Positions 24,457-33,650 of a stretch of 42,335 bases of DNA are shown piece after piece. The notes under the pieces are model-generated. The model ran no database searches. It was not told the DNA's origin and saw nothing but the letters and a program-made list of their open reading frames with translations. Each line of letters opens with the position of its first letter. The stretch's first letter is position 1. Both the position numbers and the translations under genes were made by a program. Source of the stretch: Burkholderiales bacterium UBA4615 (GTDB lineage Bacteria > Pseudomonadota > Gammaproteobacteria > Burkholderiales > Burkholderiaceae_E); assembly GCA_002386465.1 (NCBI GenBank), contig DGIT01000142.1:3885-46219 (forward strand). The letters are read 5' to 3'.

Positions 24457-27400
24457 GCACGCGCCCGGTATGACTGTCGGTGCGCAGGGCCAGTTCCAGC
24501 GGCGGTGCGCTGGCCACCAGACGCCCGCCGCCGTCTCCGCCTTCCGGACCCAGATCGAGAATCCAGTCGGCTTCCGCCCAGAGGTCGATATCGTGCTCGA
24601 TCACGACCAGCGTATTGCCCGCATCCACCAGCCTGTGCAGTACGCGAATCAGCTTTTCGGTGTCAGCCATATGCAGCCCGACCGTGGGCTCATCCAGAAC
24701 GTACAGGGTGTGCACATCACCACCGCGCCCGCGCACACCGGCCCCGGGCTCACGCGCCTTGGCCAGTTCGGTGACCAGCTTGATGCGTTGCGCTTCACCG
24801 CCTGACAAGGTGGGGCTGGGCTGGCCCAGCGTGAGATACCCCAGGCCCACATCCTGAAGCAGTCGCAACGGGTGCGCGATGCTGCGATGCGCCTCGAAGT
24901 ACACCACGGCTTCATCCACGCTCATGGCCAGGACTTCCCCGACCGACTTGCCGCGCATCGTGACCTGCAGGGTCTCCCGGTTGAAACGCTGGCCGTTGCA
25001 GACATCGCACAGCACTTTCACATCGGGCAGAAAACTCATCTCGATGGTCTGCACGCCCTGGCCTTCACAGGCCGGGCAGCGCCCCGCGCCGGTGTTAAAC
25101 GAAAACCTCGCGGCGTCGTAGCCCCGCACCCGTGCCTCGGTGGTATCGGCAAACAGTTTGCGAATCGCATCCCAGAATCCGATGTAGGTGGCGGGGCAGG
25201 AGCGTGGTGTTTTGCCGATCGGCGTCTGATCGACCTCGAGGACGCGCGTGATCGGCTCGGTGCCTTCGATGGCCTCGCATCCGGTGGGCGCAGCGAGCCG
25301 GTCCTCTGCGGCCAGCGCACCGGCCTTGCCGCTGTTGCGCAGTGTCACCACAGCCTGCAAATTGGCCAGCAGCACATCGCGCGCAAAGGTGGACTTGCCT
25401 GAGCCGGAAACCCCGGTCACGACGGTAAGTCGACCCAGCGGGATACGGGCATCGATCCCTTGCAGATTGTGCAACCTGGCACCCCGGACCACGATCGCCG
25501 GGAGTTCGGCATTCACCGGTCGAGCAGGCTGCAGCGGATGTTGCAGCGGATGGGCCAGGAACCGGCCGGTCAGGCTGTGCGGCTGTTTCGCCAGCGCTTC
25601 GTGGTGACCCGTTGCCACAATCTCGCCGCCCAGTCTGCCGGCTCCGGGGCCAATGTCGATCACATGATCGGCCCGGCGAATGGTGTCTTCGTCATGTTCG
25701 ACGACCAGCAGCGTGTTGCCGCGATTGCGCAGCGCCTCGAGCGTGTCGAGCAGGATGCGGTTGTCGCGCGGATGCAGTCCGATCGTGGGCTCGTCCAGCA
25801 CGTAGCAAACGCCCTGAAGGTTTGAGCCGAGTTGTGCAGCCAGTCGGATGCGTTGCGCCTCGCCACCCGACAGGGTCGGTGCGGCGCGGGCAAGCGACAG
25901 ATAGCCCAAGCCGACATCCGCGAGGAACTGCAGGCGCGAGCGGATCTCGCTCAAAATATCGCGGGCGATTTCAGCATCGCGCCCAACGAGTGACAGTCCG
26001 TCGATCCACTGTCGCGTGTCCTGCACCGGCATGGCGGTCAGAGCCGCAATGGATTGCTCATGCAGCCGCACAGCCAGCGCGGTTGGATTCAGGCGCAGGC
26101 CGGTGCAGGACGGGCAGGGCGCGTCGCCGTATTGCACGCCGGCATCGGTGGCGCCTTCCATGCCCGGTGTGAGTTCATCGGTGCGAATGCGCCCGATGGT
26201 TTCCAGGCCCGCGCCCAGGCAGGCCGTGCACCAGCCATGCTTGGAGTTGAATGAAAACAGTCGCGGGTCCAGCTCCGCAAAGCTGGTGCCGCAGGTGCCG
26301 CAGGCCCGCCGCGTGGAGTGAATCGATGTGTGGAGCGGTGCACCGGTGCCGCGGGCGTCACCCCCGGCAATCGCCCCTTCCAGTGCTTCCAGCCCGGTGG
26401 CCACTTTCACGACCCCCTTGCCATACTCCAGGGCGCTGCGCAGGGCATCTCGCAGCTCCGGCTCACGGTACGGCGAGACCACCAGGTCGGCGATCGGCAA
26501 GTCGATGTCGTGTTCGATGTAGCGATCGATGCGCGGCCAGGGCGTGGTGGGCAGAAACGCTCCATCCACACGCAGGTGCGTGAAACCCTTGCCCGATGCC
26601 CATTTCGCAAGATCGGTGTACACGCCCTTTCGGCTCACCACCAGCGGTGCAAGCAGGCCGATGCGCTGGTCACGGTGCTCGCGCAGCAGGCGCGCGACGA
26701 TCGCATCGAATGACTGGGGCTCGATGCGGGTGTCGCAGGTGGGGCAATGCTGCACACCGATCTTGACGTACAGCAGTCGCAGGAAGTGATAGATCTCGGT
26801 CAGTGTGGCGACCGTGCTCTTGCGACCGCCACGACTGGTGCGCTGCTCGATCGCCACCGTGGGAGGAATGCCAAAGACGCCGTCCACATCGGGGCGCGAC
26901 GCTGGCTGCACGAACTGGCGTGCATAGGCATTGAGCGACTCCAGGTAGCGCCGCTGTCCCTCGCCGAACACCACATCGAATGCGAGGGTGGACTTGCCGC
27001 TTCCAGATACGCCCGTGATGACCGTGAACCGGTTGCGTGGTACCTCGACGTCAATGTTCTTCAGATTGTGTTCGCGCGCGTTATGCACCACGATCGCATC
27101 ACGTGCCCGCTTGCGCAGCAGCGTTTGCAGTGGCGCTCCGGGGTCGGCATCTGCCGAGTACGCGACGGTGGCATCGCTGGCGATCACGGCGCCATGGGCC
27201 CACTGCGTCCGCTGCTCGGCATATTCGCGCAGCGATTGGCCGGTGATGCTGGTCGGGTGATCGCTAATGTCCTGGGGGGTGCCCGTAGCAACGACTTCGC
27301 CGCCGGCATCACCACCATCGGGGCCCAGGTCGATCAGCCAGTCGCTGGCGCGGATCACATCGAGGTTGTGCTCGATCACCAAAAGCGAGTGGCCGGCCGC

Positions 27401-30166
27401 GAGCAGCTTGCGCAGGGCCCGCAGCAGGCGCGACACGTCTTCGAAGTGCAGCCCGGTGGTCGGTTCATCGAAAAGAAAAAGAGTGCCCCGTTTGCCGCGG
27501 GCTTTGTCCAAGCCTTTGCTGGCGGCCTCGGCCAGAAAGCCTGCGAGTTTCAGGCGCTGCGCCTCACCACCCGACAGCGTGGGCACGGGTTGCCCCAGCC
27601 GCAGATAGTCGAGTCCGACATCGGCCAGGGGCTGCAGCCGCGTGGTGATCTCGTAGTCCGAAGAAAAAAAACTCAGGGCCTCGTGCACGGTGAGTTCCAG
27701 CACTTCGGCGACCGAACGCGTGCCGCTGCTGCCGCGAATCTGCACTTCGAGAATGTCGGGGCGATAGCGTTTGCCGTCGCAGTCGGGGCAGCGCAGATAC
27801 ACATCGGAGAGAAACTGCATCTCCACATGTTCGAACCCGTTGCCGCCGCAGGTGGGGCAGCGCCCGTCGCCGGAATTGAAGCTGAAAGTGCCAGCCGTGT
27901 AGCCGCGCTCGCGCGCGACATCGGCTCCGGCAAACCGTTTGCGGATGGCATCGAACGCGCCGACATAGCTCACCGGATTGGAACGCGTGGTCTTACCGAT
28001 CGGCGATTGATCCACGAAGACGACGTCTTCGATCCAGTCATCGCCCAGCAGCCGATCATGCCGACCGGGCGCCTCGCTGGGTTTGCCCTTCGCCTTGAGC
28101 AAGGCAGGCAGCAGGACATCCTGCATCAGGGTCGACTTGCCGCTGCCCGATACGCCGGTGAGGCAGACCAGCCGACCCAGCGGAATGTCCACATTGATCG
28201 ATCGCAGGTTGTGTTCGCGCGCGCCCTCGAGCACCAGCTTGGGCGTGGACGCGGTCACCGGAGCGAGTTGTGTGGCAGGAATCGTACGGCGTCCGCTGAG
28301 GTAATCGCCGGTGAGCGTATCGGCCTGCCTCAGTCCGTCAGCCTCGCCCCAGTACACGATCTGTCCGCCCCGTTCGCCCGGGCCCGGGCCGATGTCGAGC
28401 ATGCGATCGGCTGCGAACATCACCTGCGGATCGTGCTCGACCACTACCAGCGAATTGCCCGCATCGCGCAGCCGCTTCATGACGCCAATGACCCGGTTCA
28501 TGTCGCGCGGGTGCAGCCCGATGCTGGGCTCGTCCAGCACGAACAGTGTGTTGACCAGGGAGGTGCCCAGGGCCGTGGTGAGGTTGATGCGCTGAACCTC
28601 GCCACCGGAGAGCGTGCGCGATTGCCGATCGAGGGTCAGGTACGACAGACCCACATCCATCAGGTAGCGCAGGCGCGCCCGCACTTCGGTCAGGAGCAGT
28701 GCAGTGGCTTCGTCGAGCGGGGCGGGCAATTCGAGGTGTGCGAAGAGTGCGGCCACACGTTCGATCGGCAGCAGCATCACATCGTGCACACACAGCCCGG
28801 GCATGGACTGCAGGACTGATGCGTTCCAGTTCACACCCGATGGCATGAAGCGCTGATAGCGCCCGCGATCCTTGCCGTCGGCGAAGGCCAGATCGGCATC
28901 GGCCTGCGAGCCGATCCGCCAGAGCAGGGCGTCGGGGCGCAGCCGCGCGCCGTTGCATACGGTGCAGGGCGTGTAGGCACGGTAGCGCGACAGCAGCACG
29001 CGGATGTGCATCTTGTAGGCCTTCGACTCCAGCCAGTCGAAAAAGCGCCTGATGCCATACCACTGCTTGTTCCAGTTGCCGGTCCATTCCGGACCGCCCT
29101 CGATGACCCATTGCCGGTGCGCTTCGGGCAGGTCTTTCCAGGGAATATCCATGGCCACGCCGTGCAGCCTGGCGTGGCGCGTCAGATCAGCCTGGCACTC
29201 CTTGAAGCTCTCGGTTTGCCAGGGCTTGACTGCACCGCCCTGCAGCGTGCGCGTGCCATCGGGAATGACCAACCCCAGATCGATACCGATCACGCGTCCA
29301 AAGCCGCGGCAGGTTTCGCACGCACCGATGGGGGAATTGAACGAGAACAGACTGGGGCTGGGGTCGCTGTAGGAGAGCGCGCATTCGGCACACGACAGGG
29401 CACTCGAATAGCGCCACAGCTGCGTATCATTGCCGTCGTCGCCCAGCACATGCACCGACAAGCGTCCGGCGCCGCGATGCAACGAGGCCTCGAAGGCTTC
29501 GGCTACACGACCTGGGTCTGCCCCTGCAAGCCGCAGGCGATCCTGCGCCACGTTGAGTACCAGCGGACGGTCGCCCTCGGCCGCTTCACGCGAATGCACG
29601 CGGGTATAGCCCTGCGCGAGCAGATGTCGCTCGATTTCCTCTTCACTGAAGTTGCCGGGCACCGGGACCGGGAAGCTGATCACCAGTCTGGGGTCGCCTG
29701 CCGCATGCGCGCGCTCGGTGACCGATTCGCGGATGCTGGCCACGGTATCGCGTCGCACTGCCACGCCGCAGCGTCGGCAATGCAGCCGCCCTGCACGCGC
29801 GAAGAGCAGCTTCAGGTGATCGTTCAACTCGGTCATCGTGCCGACCGTGGAGCGCGACGTGCGCACCGGGTTGGTCTGGTCGATGGCGATCGCGGGTGGT
29901 ACGCCCTCGATCCGGTCGACCTGAGGTTTGTCCATCCGGTCGAGGAATTGCCTTGCGTACGCTGAAAACGTCTCGACGTAGCGGCGCTGCCCTTCCGCAT
30001 AGAGCGTATCGAAGACCAGCGACGATTTCCCTGAGCCCGACACACCGGTGACCACCACGAGTTCGCGCGTCGGGATGTCGATGTCGAGGTTGCGCAGATT
30101 GTTCTGCCGCGCGCCGCGAATGCGGATGGGCGGAGTGTCCTCGGGGGTTGAGGGGGAGTCGGACAT
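24410..30166 (-). CDS. uvrA: Double-length UvrA (two fused UvrA units, four ABC ATPase domains)
   Basis: A 1918-residue protein, about twice the 940 of ordinary UvrA, the damage-recognition ATPase of nucleotide excision repair. Four Walker A motifs (GVSGSGKS) lie at about 41-48, 675, 1055 and 1590, with LSGGEAQR/LSGGEVQR signatures after each. Unit 1 spans about 1-980 and unit 2 about 1025-1918, joined by a poorly conserved linker. Both have the C-terminal zinc module (CPTCGGNGFEH, CPACEGQGVQT). The UvrB-binding segment looks normal in unit 2 (RIGLLAPLVVSRKGVYTDLA, about 1165-1225) but divergent in unit 1. Double-length UvrAs are known in some proteobacteria, usually beside a normal-size UvrA. 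Start is ATG 30166 without a clear Shine-Dalgarno; an open 67-codon extension upstream is Pro/Thr/Arg-rich and rejected. No LexA box seen. Confidence 0.94.
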   Translation of the reverse strand: MSDSPSTPEDTPPIRIRGARQNNLRNLDIDIPTRELVVVTGVSGSGKSSLVFDTLYAEGQRRYVETFSAYARQFLDRMDKPQVDRIEGVPPAIAIDQTNPVRTSRSTVGTMTELNDHLKLLFARAGRLHCRRCGVAVRRDTVASIRESVTERAHAAGDPRLVISFPVPVPGNFSEEEIERHLLAQGYTRVHSREAAEGDRPLVLNVAQDRLRLAGADPGRVAEAFEASLHRGAGRLSVHVLGDDGNDTQLWRYSSALSCAECALSYSDPSPSLFSFNSPIGACETCRGFGRVIGIDLGLVIPDGTRTLQGGAVKPWQTESFKECQADLTRHARLHGVAMDIPWKDLPEAHRQWVIEGGPEWTGNWNKQWYGIRRFFDWLESKAYKMHIRVLLSRYRAYTPCTVCNGARLRPDALLWRIGSQADADLAFADGKDRGRYQRFMPSGVNWNASVLQSMPGLCVHDVMLLPIERVAALFAHLELPAPLDEATALLLTEVRARLRYLMDVGLSYLTLDRQSRTLSGGEVQRINLTTALGTSLVNTLFVLDEPSIGLHPRDMNRVIGVMKRLRDAGNSLVVVEHDPQVMFAADRMLDIGPGPGERGGQIVYWGEADGLRQADTLTGDYLSGRRTIPATQLAPVTASTPKLVLEGAREHNLRSINVDIPLGRLVCLTGVSGSGKSTLMQDVLLPALLKAKGKPSEAPGRHDRLLGDDWIEDVVFVDQSPIGKTTRSNPVSYVGAFDAIRKRFAGADVARERGYTAGTFSFNSGDGRCPTCGGNGFEHVEMQFLSDVYLRCPDCDGKRYRPDILEVQIRGSSGTRSVAEVLELTVHEALSFFSSDYEITTRLQPLADVGLDYLRLGQPVPTLSGGEAQRLKLAGFLAEAASKGLDKARGKRGTLFLFDEPTTGLHFEDVSRLLRALRKLLAAGHSLLVIEHNLDVIRASDWLIDLGPDGGDAGGEVVATGTPQDISDHPTSITGQSLREYAEQRTQWAHGAVIASDATVAYSADADPGAPLQTLLRKRARDAIVVHNAREHNLKNIDVEVPRNRFTVITGVSGSGKSTLAFDVVFGEGQRRYLESLNAYARQFVQPASRPDVDGVFGIPPTVAIEQRTSRGGRKSTVATLTEIYHFLRLLYVKIGVQHCPTCDTRIEPQSFDAIVARLLREHRDQRIGLLAPLVVSRKGVYTDLAKWASGKGFTHLRVDGAFLPTTPWPRIDRYIEHDIDLPIADLVVSPYREPELRDALRSALEYGKGVVKVATGLEALEGAIAGGDARGTGAPLHTSIHSTRRACGTCGTSFAELDPRLFSFNSKHGWCTACLGAGLETIGRIRTDELTPGMEGATDAGVQYGDAPCPSCTGLRLNPTALAVRLHEQSIAALTAMPVQDTRQWIDGLSLVGRDAEIARDILSEIRSRLQFLADVGLGYLSLARAAPTLSGGEAQRIRLAAQLGSNLQGVCYVLDEPTIGLHPRDNRILLDTLEALRNRGNTLLVVEHDEDTIRRADHVIDIGPGAGRLGGEIVATGHHEALAKQPHSLTGRFLAHPLQHPLQPARPVNAELPAIVVRGARLHNLQGIDARIPLGRLTVVTGVSGSGKSTFARDVLLANLQAVVTLRNSGKAGALAAEDRLAAPTGCEAIEGTEPITRVLEVDQTPIGKTPRSCPATYIGFWDAIRKLFADTTEARVRGYDAARFSFNTGAGRCPACEGQGVQTIEMSFLPDVKVLCDVCNGQRFNRETLQVTMRGKSVGEVLAMSVDEAVVYFEAHRSIAHPLRLLQDVGLGYLTLGQPSPTLSGGEAQRIKLVTELAKAREPGAGVRGRGGDVHTLYVLDEPTVGLHMADTEKLIRVLHRLVDAGNTLVVIEHDIDLWAEADWILDLGPEGGDGGGRLVASAPPLELALRTDSHTGRVLSEFLAGRAAARPPA

Positions 30167-30248
30167 CGTGAGGTGGGGGCGGAGCGGGAGGGAGCCGGTG
30201 ATGGTACGGGAATCGGTGAGGCGTGTGATTTCGGTGGGATTTGGGTTG

Positions 30249-30278
30249 GTGCGGGTCGGTGCGGGTCGGTGCGGGAGG
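30249..30278. repeat. Short tandem repeat, 10-bp unit, three copies
   Basis: GTGCGGGTCG occurs twice in direct succession and a third time as GTGCGGGAGG. It lies in the 5' leader region of uvrA, 83-112 bp from its start. Function unknown; slippage-prone. Confidence 0.8.
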
Positions 30279-30436
30279 TGCCCGCGTGACGTGGTGCTGC
30301 AAGGCCTCGGCGTAGGGCAGCGCTTTTTAACGAGACTGCACCGGCATTGCCGAGACACTCGTCGCATCTCAGCACGCGTCCCGGCGCGGTGGGGTGACAG
30401 GGCGCGCAGCGACTTGGCCGCACCGGGCCGCGAGCA

Positions 30437-30525
30437 GGTCGTGCAGGTGTCGGCCGGCGACCGGCCGACAGGGATCCGCTGTCTGAGCCCCGCTGGGGCG
30501 AGTTCGGATCCCGGCCTGCACGATC
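30437..30525 (+). ncRNA. Candidate structured RNA or palindromic repeat element (three-way junction)
   Basis: Four helices nest without conflict. P1 pairs 30437-30447 with 30515-30525 (11 bp including one G-U on the plus strand). P2 is TGTCGGCCGG (30448-30457) with CCGGCCGACA (30461-30470), 10 bp, 3-nt loop. P3 pairs GGGATCCG (30471-30478) with CGGATCCC (30505-30512). P4, inside P3, pairs GCCCC (30487-30491) with GGGGC (30495-30499). In all, 34 pairs occupy 89 nt, with only two unpaired bases at the junction. The single G-U favours the plus strand. Length and shape recall a tRNA-like fold but no anticodon arm or CCA is present. It could be a small RNA, the leader of ridA-recG (165 bp upstream) or a dispersed palindromic repeat. 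The structure is certain; its function is unknown. Confidence 0.55.
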
Positions 30526-30689
30526 AAGCACGGCCCGGGAACCCGGCGGCGCAGCCGACGGGGGCGGGCATCGGAGCCAGCGCCCTGCCACCCCCAACCG
30601 CGCCCGCGCAACCTGCAACCTGCAACGTCCCCCGCCGTTCCCACTGCGCCATCGGCTACCATCGCGCCGATACTGAAGGAGCCCTATTC

Positions 30690-31073
30690 ATGAGCAAAAC
30701 CATCGTCTCGACCGCCGGTGCACCCGCGGCCATCGGTCCCTATTCGCAGGCAGTGCGTGCCGGACAGACCGTATACCTCTCCGGTCAGATTGCGCTGGAC
30801 CCGGTGAGCGGCCAGCTCGTCGAGGGCGGGTTCGATGCGCAGGTTGATCGTGCGTTCGCCAACCTCAAGGCCGTGGCGCAGGCTGCCGGGGGTTCGCTGG
30901 GTGACGTGGTCAAGCTCACGCTCTTCCTGACCGACCTCACGCACTTTCCGCGCGCCAACGAGATCATGCAGACCTACTTTGCTGCGCCGTACCCCGCGCG
31001 TTCCACCGTGGGCGTCTCCAGCCTGCCGCGCGGCGCGCTGTTCGAAGTCGAAGCGGTGATGGTGCTGGCCTGA
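30690..31073 (+). CDS. ridA: RidA family reactive imine/enamine deaminase
   Basis: A 127-residue protein of the YjgF/RidA family, usually a trimer, that hydrolyses reactive 2-aminoacrylate and related imines released by PLP enzymes. The N-terminus SKTIVSTAGAPAAIGPYSQA, LSGQIALDP, and the catalytic Arg R104 in YPARSTVGVSSLPRGA are all present, as is the final E-V-E-A. Start is ATG 30690 with AAGGAG about 8 nt upstream. An open frame continues far upstream through the non-coding region but has no family similarity. It is followed at 13 bp by recG, so the two are co-transcribed. Confidence 0.96.
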   Translation: MSKTIVSTAGAPAAIGPYSQAVRAGQTVYLSGQIALDPVSGQLVEGGFDAQVDRAFANLKAVAQAAGGSLGDVVKLTLFLTDLTHFPRANEIMQTYFAAPYPARSTVGVSSLPRGALFEVEAVMVLA

Positions 31074-31086
31074 CGCTGCGCGCGCG

Positions 31087-33102
31087 ATGAGTGATCTCGC
31101 GCGCTTTGCGCGGCTCGGCATTCGCACGGAAGCCGATCTGCTGCTGCATCTGCCTCTGCGCTATGAGGATGAGACGCGCATCGTCCCGATTGGCGATATC
31201 AGCCCCGGTGCGACCTGCCAGGTGGCCGGCGTGGTGTGCCGTAACGAGATCGTCGTGCGTCCCCGCCGCATGTTGCAGGTGGACATTGAAGATGCGACCG
31301 GCGCCATCACGCTGCGTTTCCTGAACTTCTACGGCTCGCAGGTGTCGCAGCTTGCGGTGGGTCGCAGGGTGCGTGCACTCGGCGAAGTGCGGGGCGGGCT
31401 GTTCGGGCTTGAGATGGTTCATCCGCGCTATCGCATCCTGAGCGGCGAGACCCCCACAGCGGATCTTCCGAAGGTGCTCACACCGGTCTATCCAACGGTC
31501 GCAGGTATCGGCCAGGCCGAGTTGCGGCGCACGATCCTTAGCGCGCTTGCACGCGCCGCATGGGAGGACACGTTGGCACCGGGCTGCGCGCAACGCCTGG
31601 GGCTGCCGGAGCTCATGGCTTCGTTGCGCTGGCTGCATCAACCGCCACCGGATGCGCCGCTGTCCGCCATCGAAGACCGCAGCCATCCGGCGTGCCGGCG
31701 CCTGGCGTTCGAGGAACTGCTGGCCCAGCAACTGTCCTTGCGTCGTGCACGGGCCGCGCGCGCGCTACAGCAGGCACAACCCTTATCGGATCAGCGCCTG
31801 GTCGAGCGGCTGATGGCGAACCTGCCATTCCAATTGACCGGCGCCCAGCAGCGTGCCTGGTCTGAGGTCTCACGCGATCTGAGCGGCAACGAGCCCATGA
31901 ACCGACTGCTGCAAGGGGATGTGGGCAGCGGCAAGACGGTCATTGCCGCGCTGGCCGCCATGCAGGCCATTGGCAGTGGTCGACAGGCGGCGCTGATGGC
32001 GCCCACCGAGATCCTCGCCGAACAGCATCACCGGAAGTTGCTCGCCTGGCTCGAGCCCTTGGGTGTTCGCGTGGCCTGGCTGGCCGGCTCATTGAGCGCA
32101 GCAGCGAAGAAGCGGGTGCGTGCAGCCGCCGGGCAAGCCGAGGTCGATCTGCTGGTGGGCACGCATGCACTGGTTGAAGACTCTGTGGATCTGCCGGCGC
32201 TGGGGCTGGCCATTGTCGATGAGCAGCATCGCTTCGGTGTTGCACAGCGTCTGGCGCTGCGCGCCACGCGTGGGGACGTGTTGCCGCATCAGCTCATGAT
32301 GAGCGCTACACCCATTCCGCGCACCTTGGCCATGAGTTACTACGCCGATCTCGATGTCTCGGTCATTGATGAACTACCGCCTGGCCGCACGCCCGTGGTG
32401 ACCAAGCTGGTGACCGAGGGGCGCCGCGCCGAAGTGGTGGAGCGGGTGCGTGCCGCCGTGTCTGCGGGTCGGCAGGCCTACTGGGTGTGCCCGCTGATCG
32501 AGGAATCCGAGGCGCTGGAACTGCAGACCGCGATGGACACGCACGAGGCGCTGTCCGCAGAGCTGCAGGGCTTGAGCGTCGGACTGGTTCATGGCCGACT
32601 GCCAGCCGCTGAGAAGGCGGCCACCATGGCCGCGTTCATTGCGGGCGAGGTTCAGGTGCTGGTGGCAACCACCGTGATCGAGGTAGGGGTAGATGTGCCG
32701 AACGCCTCGTTCATGGTGATCGAACATGCAGAACGTTTCGGCCTCGCACAGCTGCACCAGCTGCGTGGGCGTGTGGGTCGAGGCACTGCCGAGAGTGTCT
32801 GCGTGCTGTTGTATCGCACGCCGCTGTCGCCCCTGGCGCGCGAGCGTCTGCGCACCATGTATGAAACCACAGATGGCTTTGAGATCGCACGACGAGACCT
32901 GCAGTTGCGCGGCCCGGGTGAATTTCTGGGCGCGCGTCAGTCGGGTCTGTCGCTCCTTCGATTTGCTGATCTGGAGCGCGACGAGGATCTGGTGGAGGCC
33001 GCGCGCACGGAGGCGAGCGTGATGTTGCAGGGCCCACCCGAGCGGGTCGATGCCCACCTCGCGCGCTGGCTCTCAGGGCGCGAGGAGTTCCTCAAGGCTT
33101 GA
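31087..33102 (+). CDS. recG: ATP-dependent DNA helicase RecG
   Basis: A 671-residue superfamily 2 helicase that reverses stalled forks and processes branched DNA. The wedge domain starts at LLLHLPLRYEDETRI; helicase motifs follow: I GDVGSGKT (about 277-284), Ia APTEILAEQ, II DEQH (about 378), III MSATPIPRTLAM, then ATTVIEVGVDVPNASFMVIE (V region) and QLRGRVGRG (VI), ending with the RecG C-terminal GPGEFLGARQSG. About 15-20 residues present before LLLHLPLR in E. coli RecG are missing, and no in-frame start lies upstream, so the short N-terminus seems real. It sits 13 bp after ridA and near oxyR; an oxyR-recG operon is known in Pseudomonas aeruginosa. Confidence 0.97.
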   Translation: MSDLARFARLGIRTEADLLLHLPLRYEDETRIVPIGDISPGATCQVAGVVCRNEIVVRPRRMLQVDIEDATGAITLRFLNFYGSQVSQLAVGRRVRALGEVRGGLFGLEMVHPRYRILSGETPTADLPKVLTPVYPTVAGIGQAELRRTILSALARAAWEDTLAPGCAQRLGLPELMASLRWLHQPPPDAPLSAIEDRSHPACRRLAFEELLAQQLSLRRARAARALQQAQPLSDQRLVERLMANLPFQLTGAQQRAWSEVSRDLSGNEPMNRLLQGDVGSGKTVIAALAAMQAIGSGRQAALMAPTEILAEQHHRKLLAWLEPLGVRVAWLAGSLSAAAKKRVRAAAGQAEVDLLVGTHALVEDSVDLPALGLAIVDEQHRFGVAQRLALRATRGDVLPHQLMMSATPIPRTLAMSYYADLDVSVIDELPPGRTPVVTKLVTEGRRAEVVERVRAAVSAGRQAYWVCPLIEESEALELQTAMDTHEALSAELQGLSVGLVHGRLPAAEKAATMAAFIAGEVQVLVATTVIEVGVDVPNASFMVIEHAERFGLAQLHQLRGRVGRGTAESVCVLLYRTPLSPLARERLRTMYETTDGFEIARRDLQLRGPGEFLGARQSGLSLLRFADLERDEDLVEAARTEASVMLQGPPERVDAHLARWLSGREEFLKA

Positions 33103-33116
33103 GTCGCGTGCCCGGC

Positions 33117-33650
33117 TTATTCCGGCTCGACGCCGGCGGCGACCAGTACGCGTGACACCATGTTGTAGCCGGCGGTTGTGGCGATCAGCTCAAACATCTG
33201 TTGATCGTTCGGAAAAACAGCCCGCGCGGCGGCATAGGTGGCGTCGCTGACCTTGACGTGGCGGGTCATCTCGACGACCAGCGCAATCACGGCTCGCTCG
33301 GAGGCGTCAAAGAGTGCGGTGTCCTTCATGGCGCTGTCCGGATCGCGCAGTGCCTTCATCTGCGCCGGCGTGGCGCCTGCCTGTTCCAGCAGCGGGGCGT
33401 GCTGCACCCATTCGTATTCCGCGCCATTCATCACGCCTACGATGCACATGGCCATCTCGCGGAATTTCGGTGATAGGGTCATGCCGCTGCGAATGGCGCC
33501 GAACATGGTGTTCCAGCCCATGGCCACGTTCGGACTGTGCAGCAAAATGCGATCGAGTTCGCCGAGCCGCCCGCCACGCCGCTCGCGGATGGCATCGACG
33601 ATGGCCTTAGGTTCGGCGAGATCGGCAGGGATGTAGGGCATGCGGGGCAT
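33117..33650 (-). CDS. Carboxymuconolactone decarboxylase / AhpD-like family protein
   Basis: A 177-residue all-helical protein. The family core is FREMAMCIVGVMNGAEYEW followed by VQHAPLLEQAGAT, giving the E-x5-H/E-x3-H type site, and the C-terminus KVSDATYAAARAVF repeats the fold pattern of peroxidase-like members. The CxxC redox pair of true AhpD is absent (only one Cys in the core), so peroxidase activity is doubtful. Function unknown; members act in peroxide or aromatic metabolism. Start is ATG 33650 (MPRMPYIP), with AGAGA about 9 nt upstream; ATG 33641 is close by and the frame opens at 33698. It is divergent from oxyR (113 bp) and convergent with recG, so OxyR control is plausible but unproven. 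Confidence 0.85.
   Translation of the reverse strand: MPRMPYIPADLAEPKAIVDAIRERRGGRLGELDRILLHSPNVAMGWNTMFGAIRSGMTLSPKFREMAMCIVGVMNGAEYEWVQHAPLLEQAGATPAQMKALRDPDSAMKDTALFDASERAVIALVVEMTRHVKVSDATYAAARAVFPNDQQMFELIATTAGYNMVSRVLVAAGVEPE

Larger units (their letters stand above)
30167..30689. other. 523-bp non-coding region between uvrA and ridA
   Basis: The only long gap in the window, lying between the divergent uvrA and ridA-recG genes. It is G+C-rich and frames stay open through it on both strands, but none resembles a protein. It contains a 10-bp tandem repeat (30249-30278), a large three-way-junction palindrome (30437-30525), a looser stem (GGCGC 30548-30552 with GCGCC 30580-30584, enclosing CCGA/TCGG), and a repeated CAACCTG near 30607. 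No tRNA, SOS box or convincing sigma-70 promoter was recognised. Confidence 0.7.

Noticed and set aside
26747..28819. 690-codon open frame on the plus strand opposite uvrA
   Set aside because: Complementary to conserved UvrA domains and of low-complexity composition; codon-bias artefact.
30167..30300. LexA (SOS) box upstream of the double uvrA
   Set aside because: No CTGT-N8-ACAG palindrome could be found, so SOS control is unsupported here.
30048..30689. Upstream in-frame extension of ridA (about 214 codons)
   Set aside because: RidA has a fixed N-terminus and a good ribosome binding site at ATG 30690; the extension reads through the structured non-coding region.
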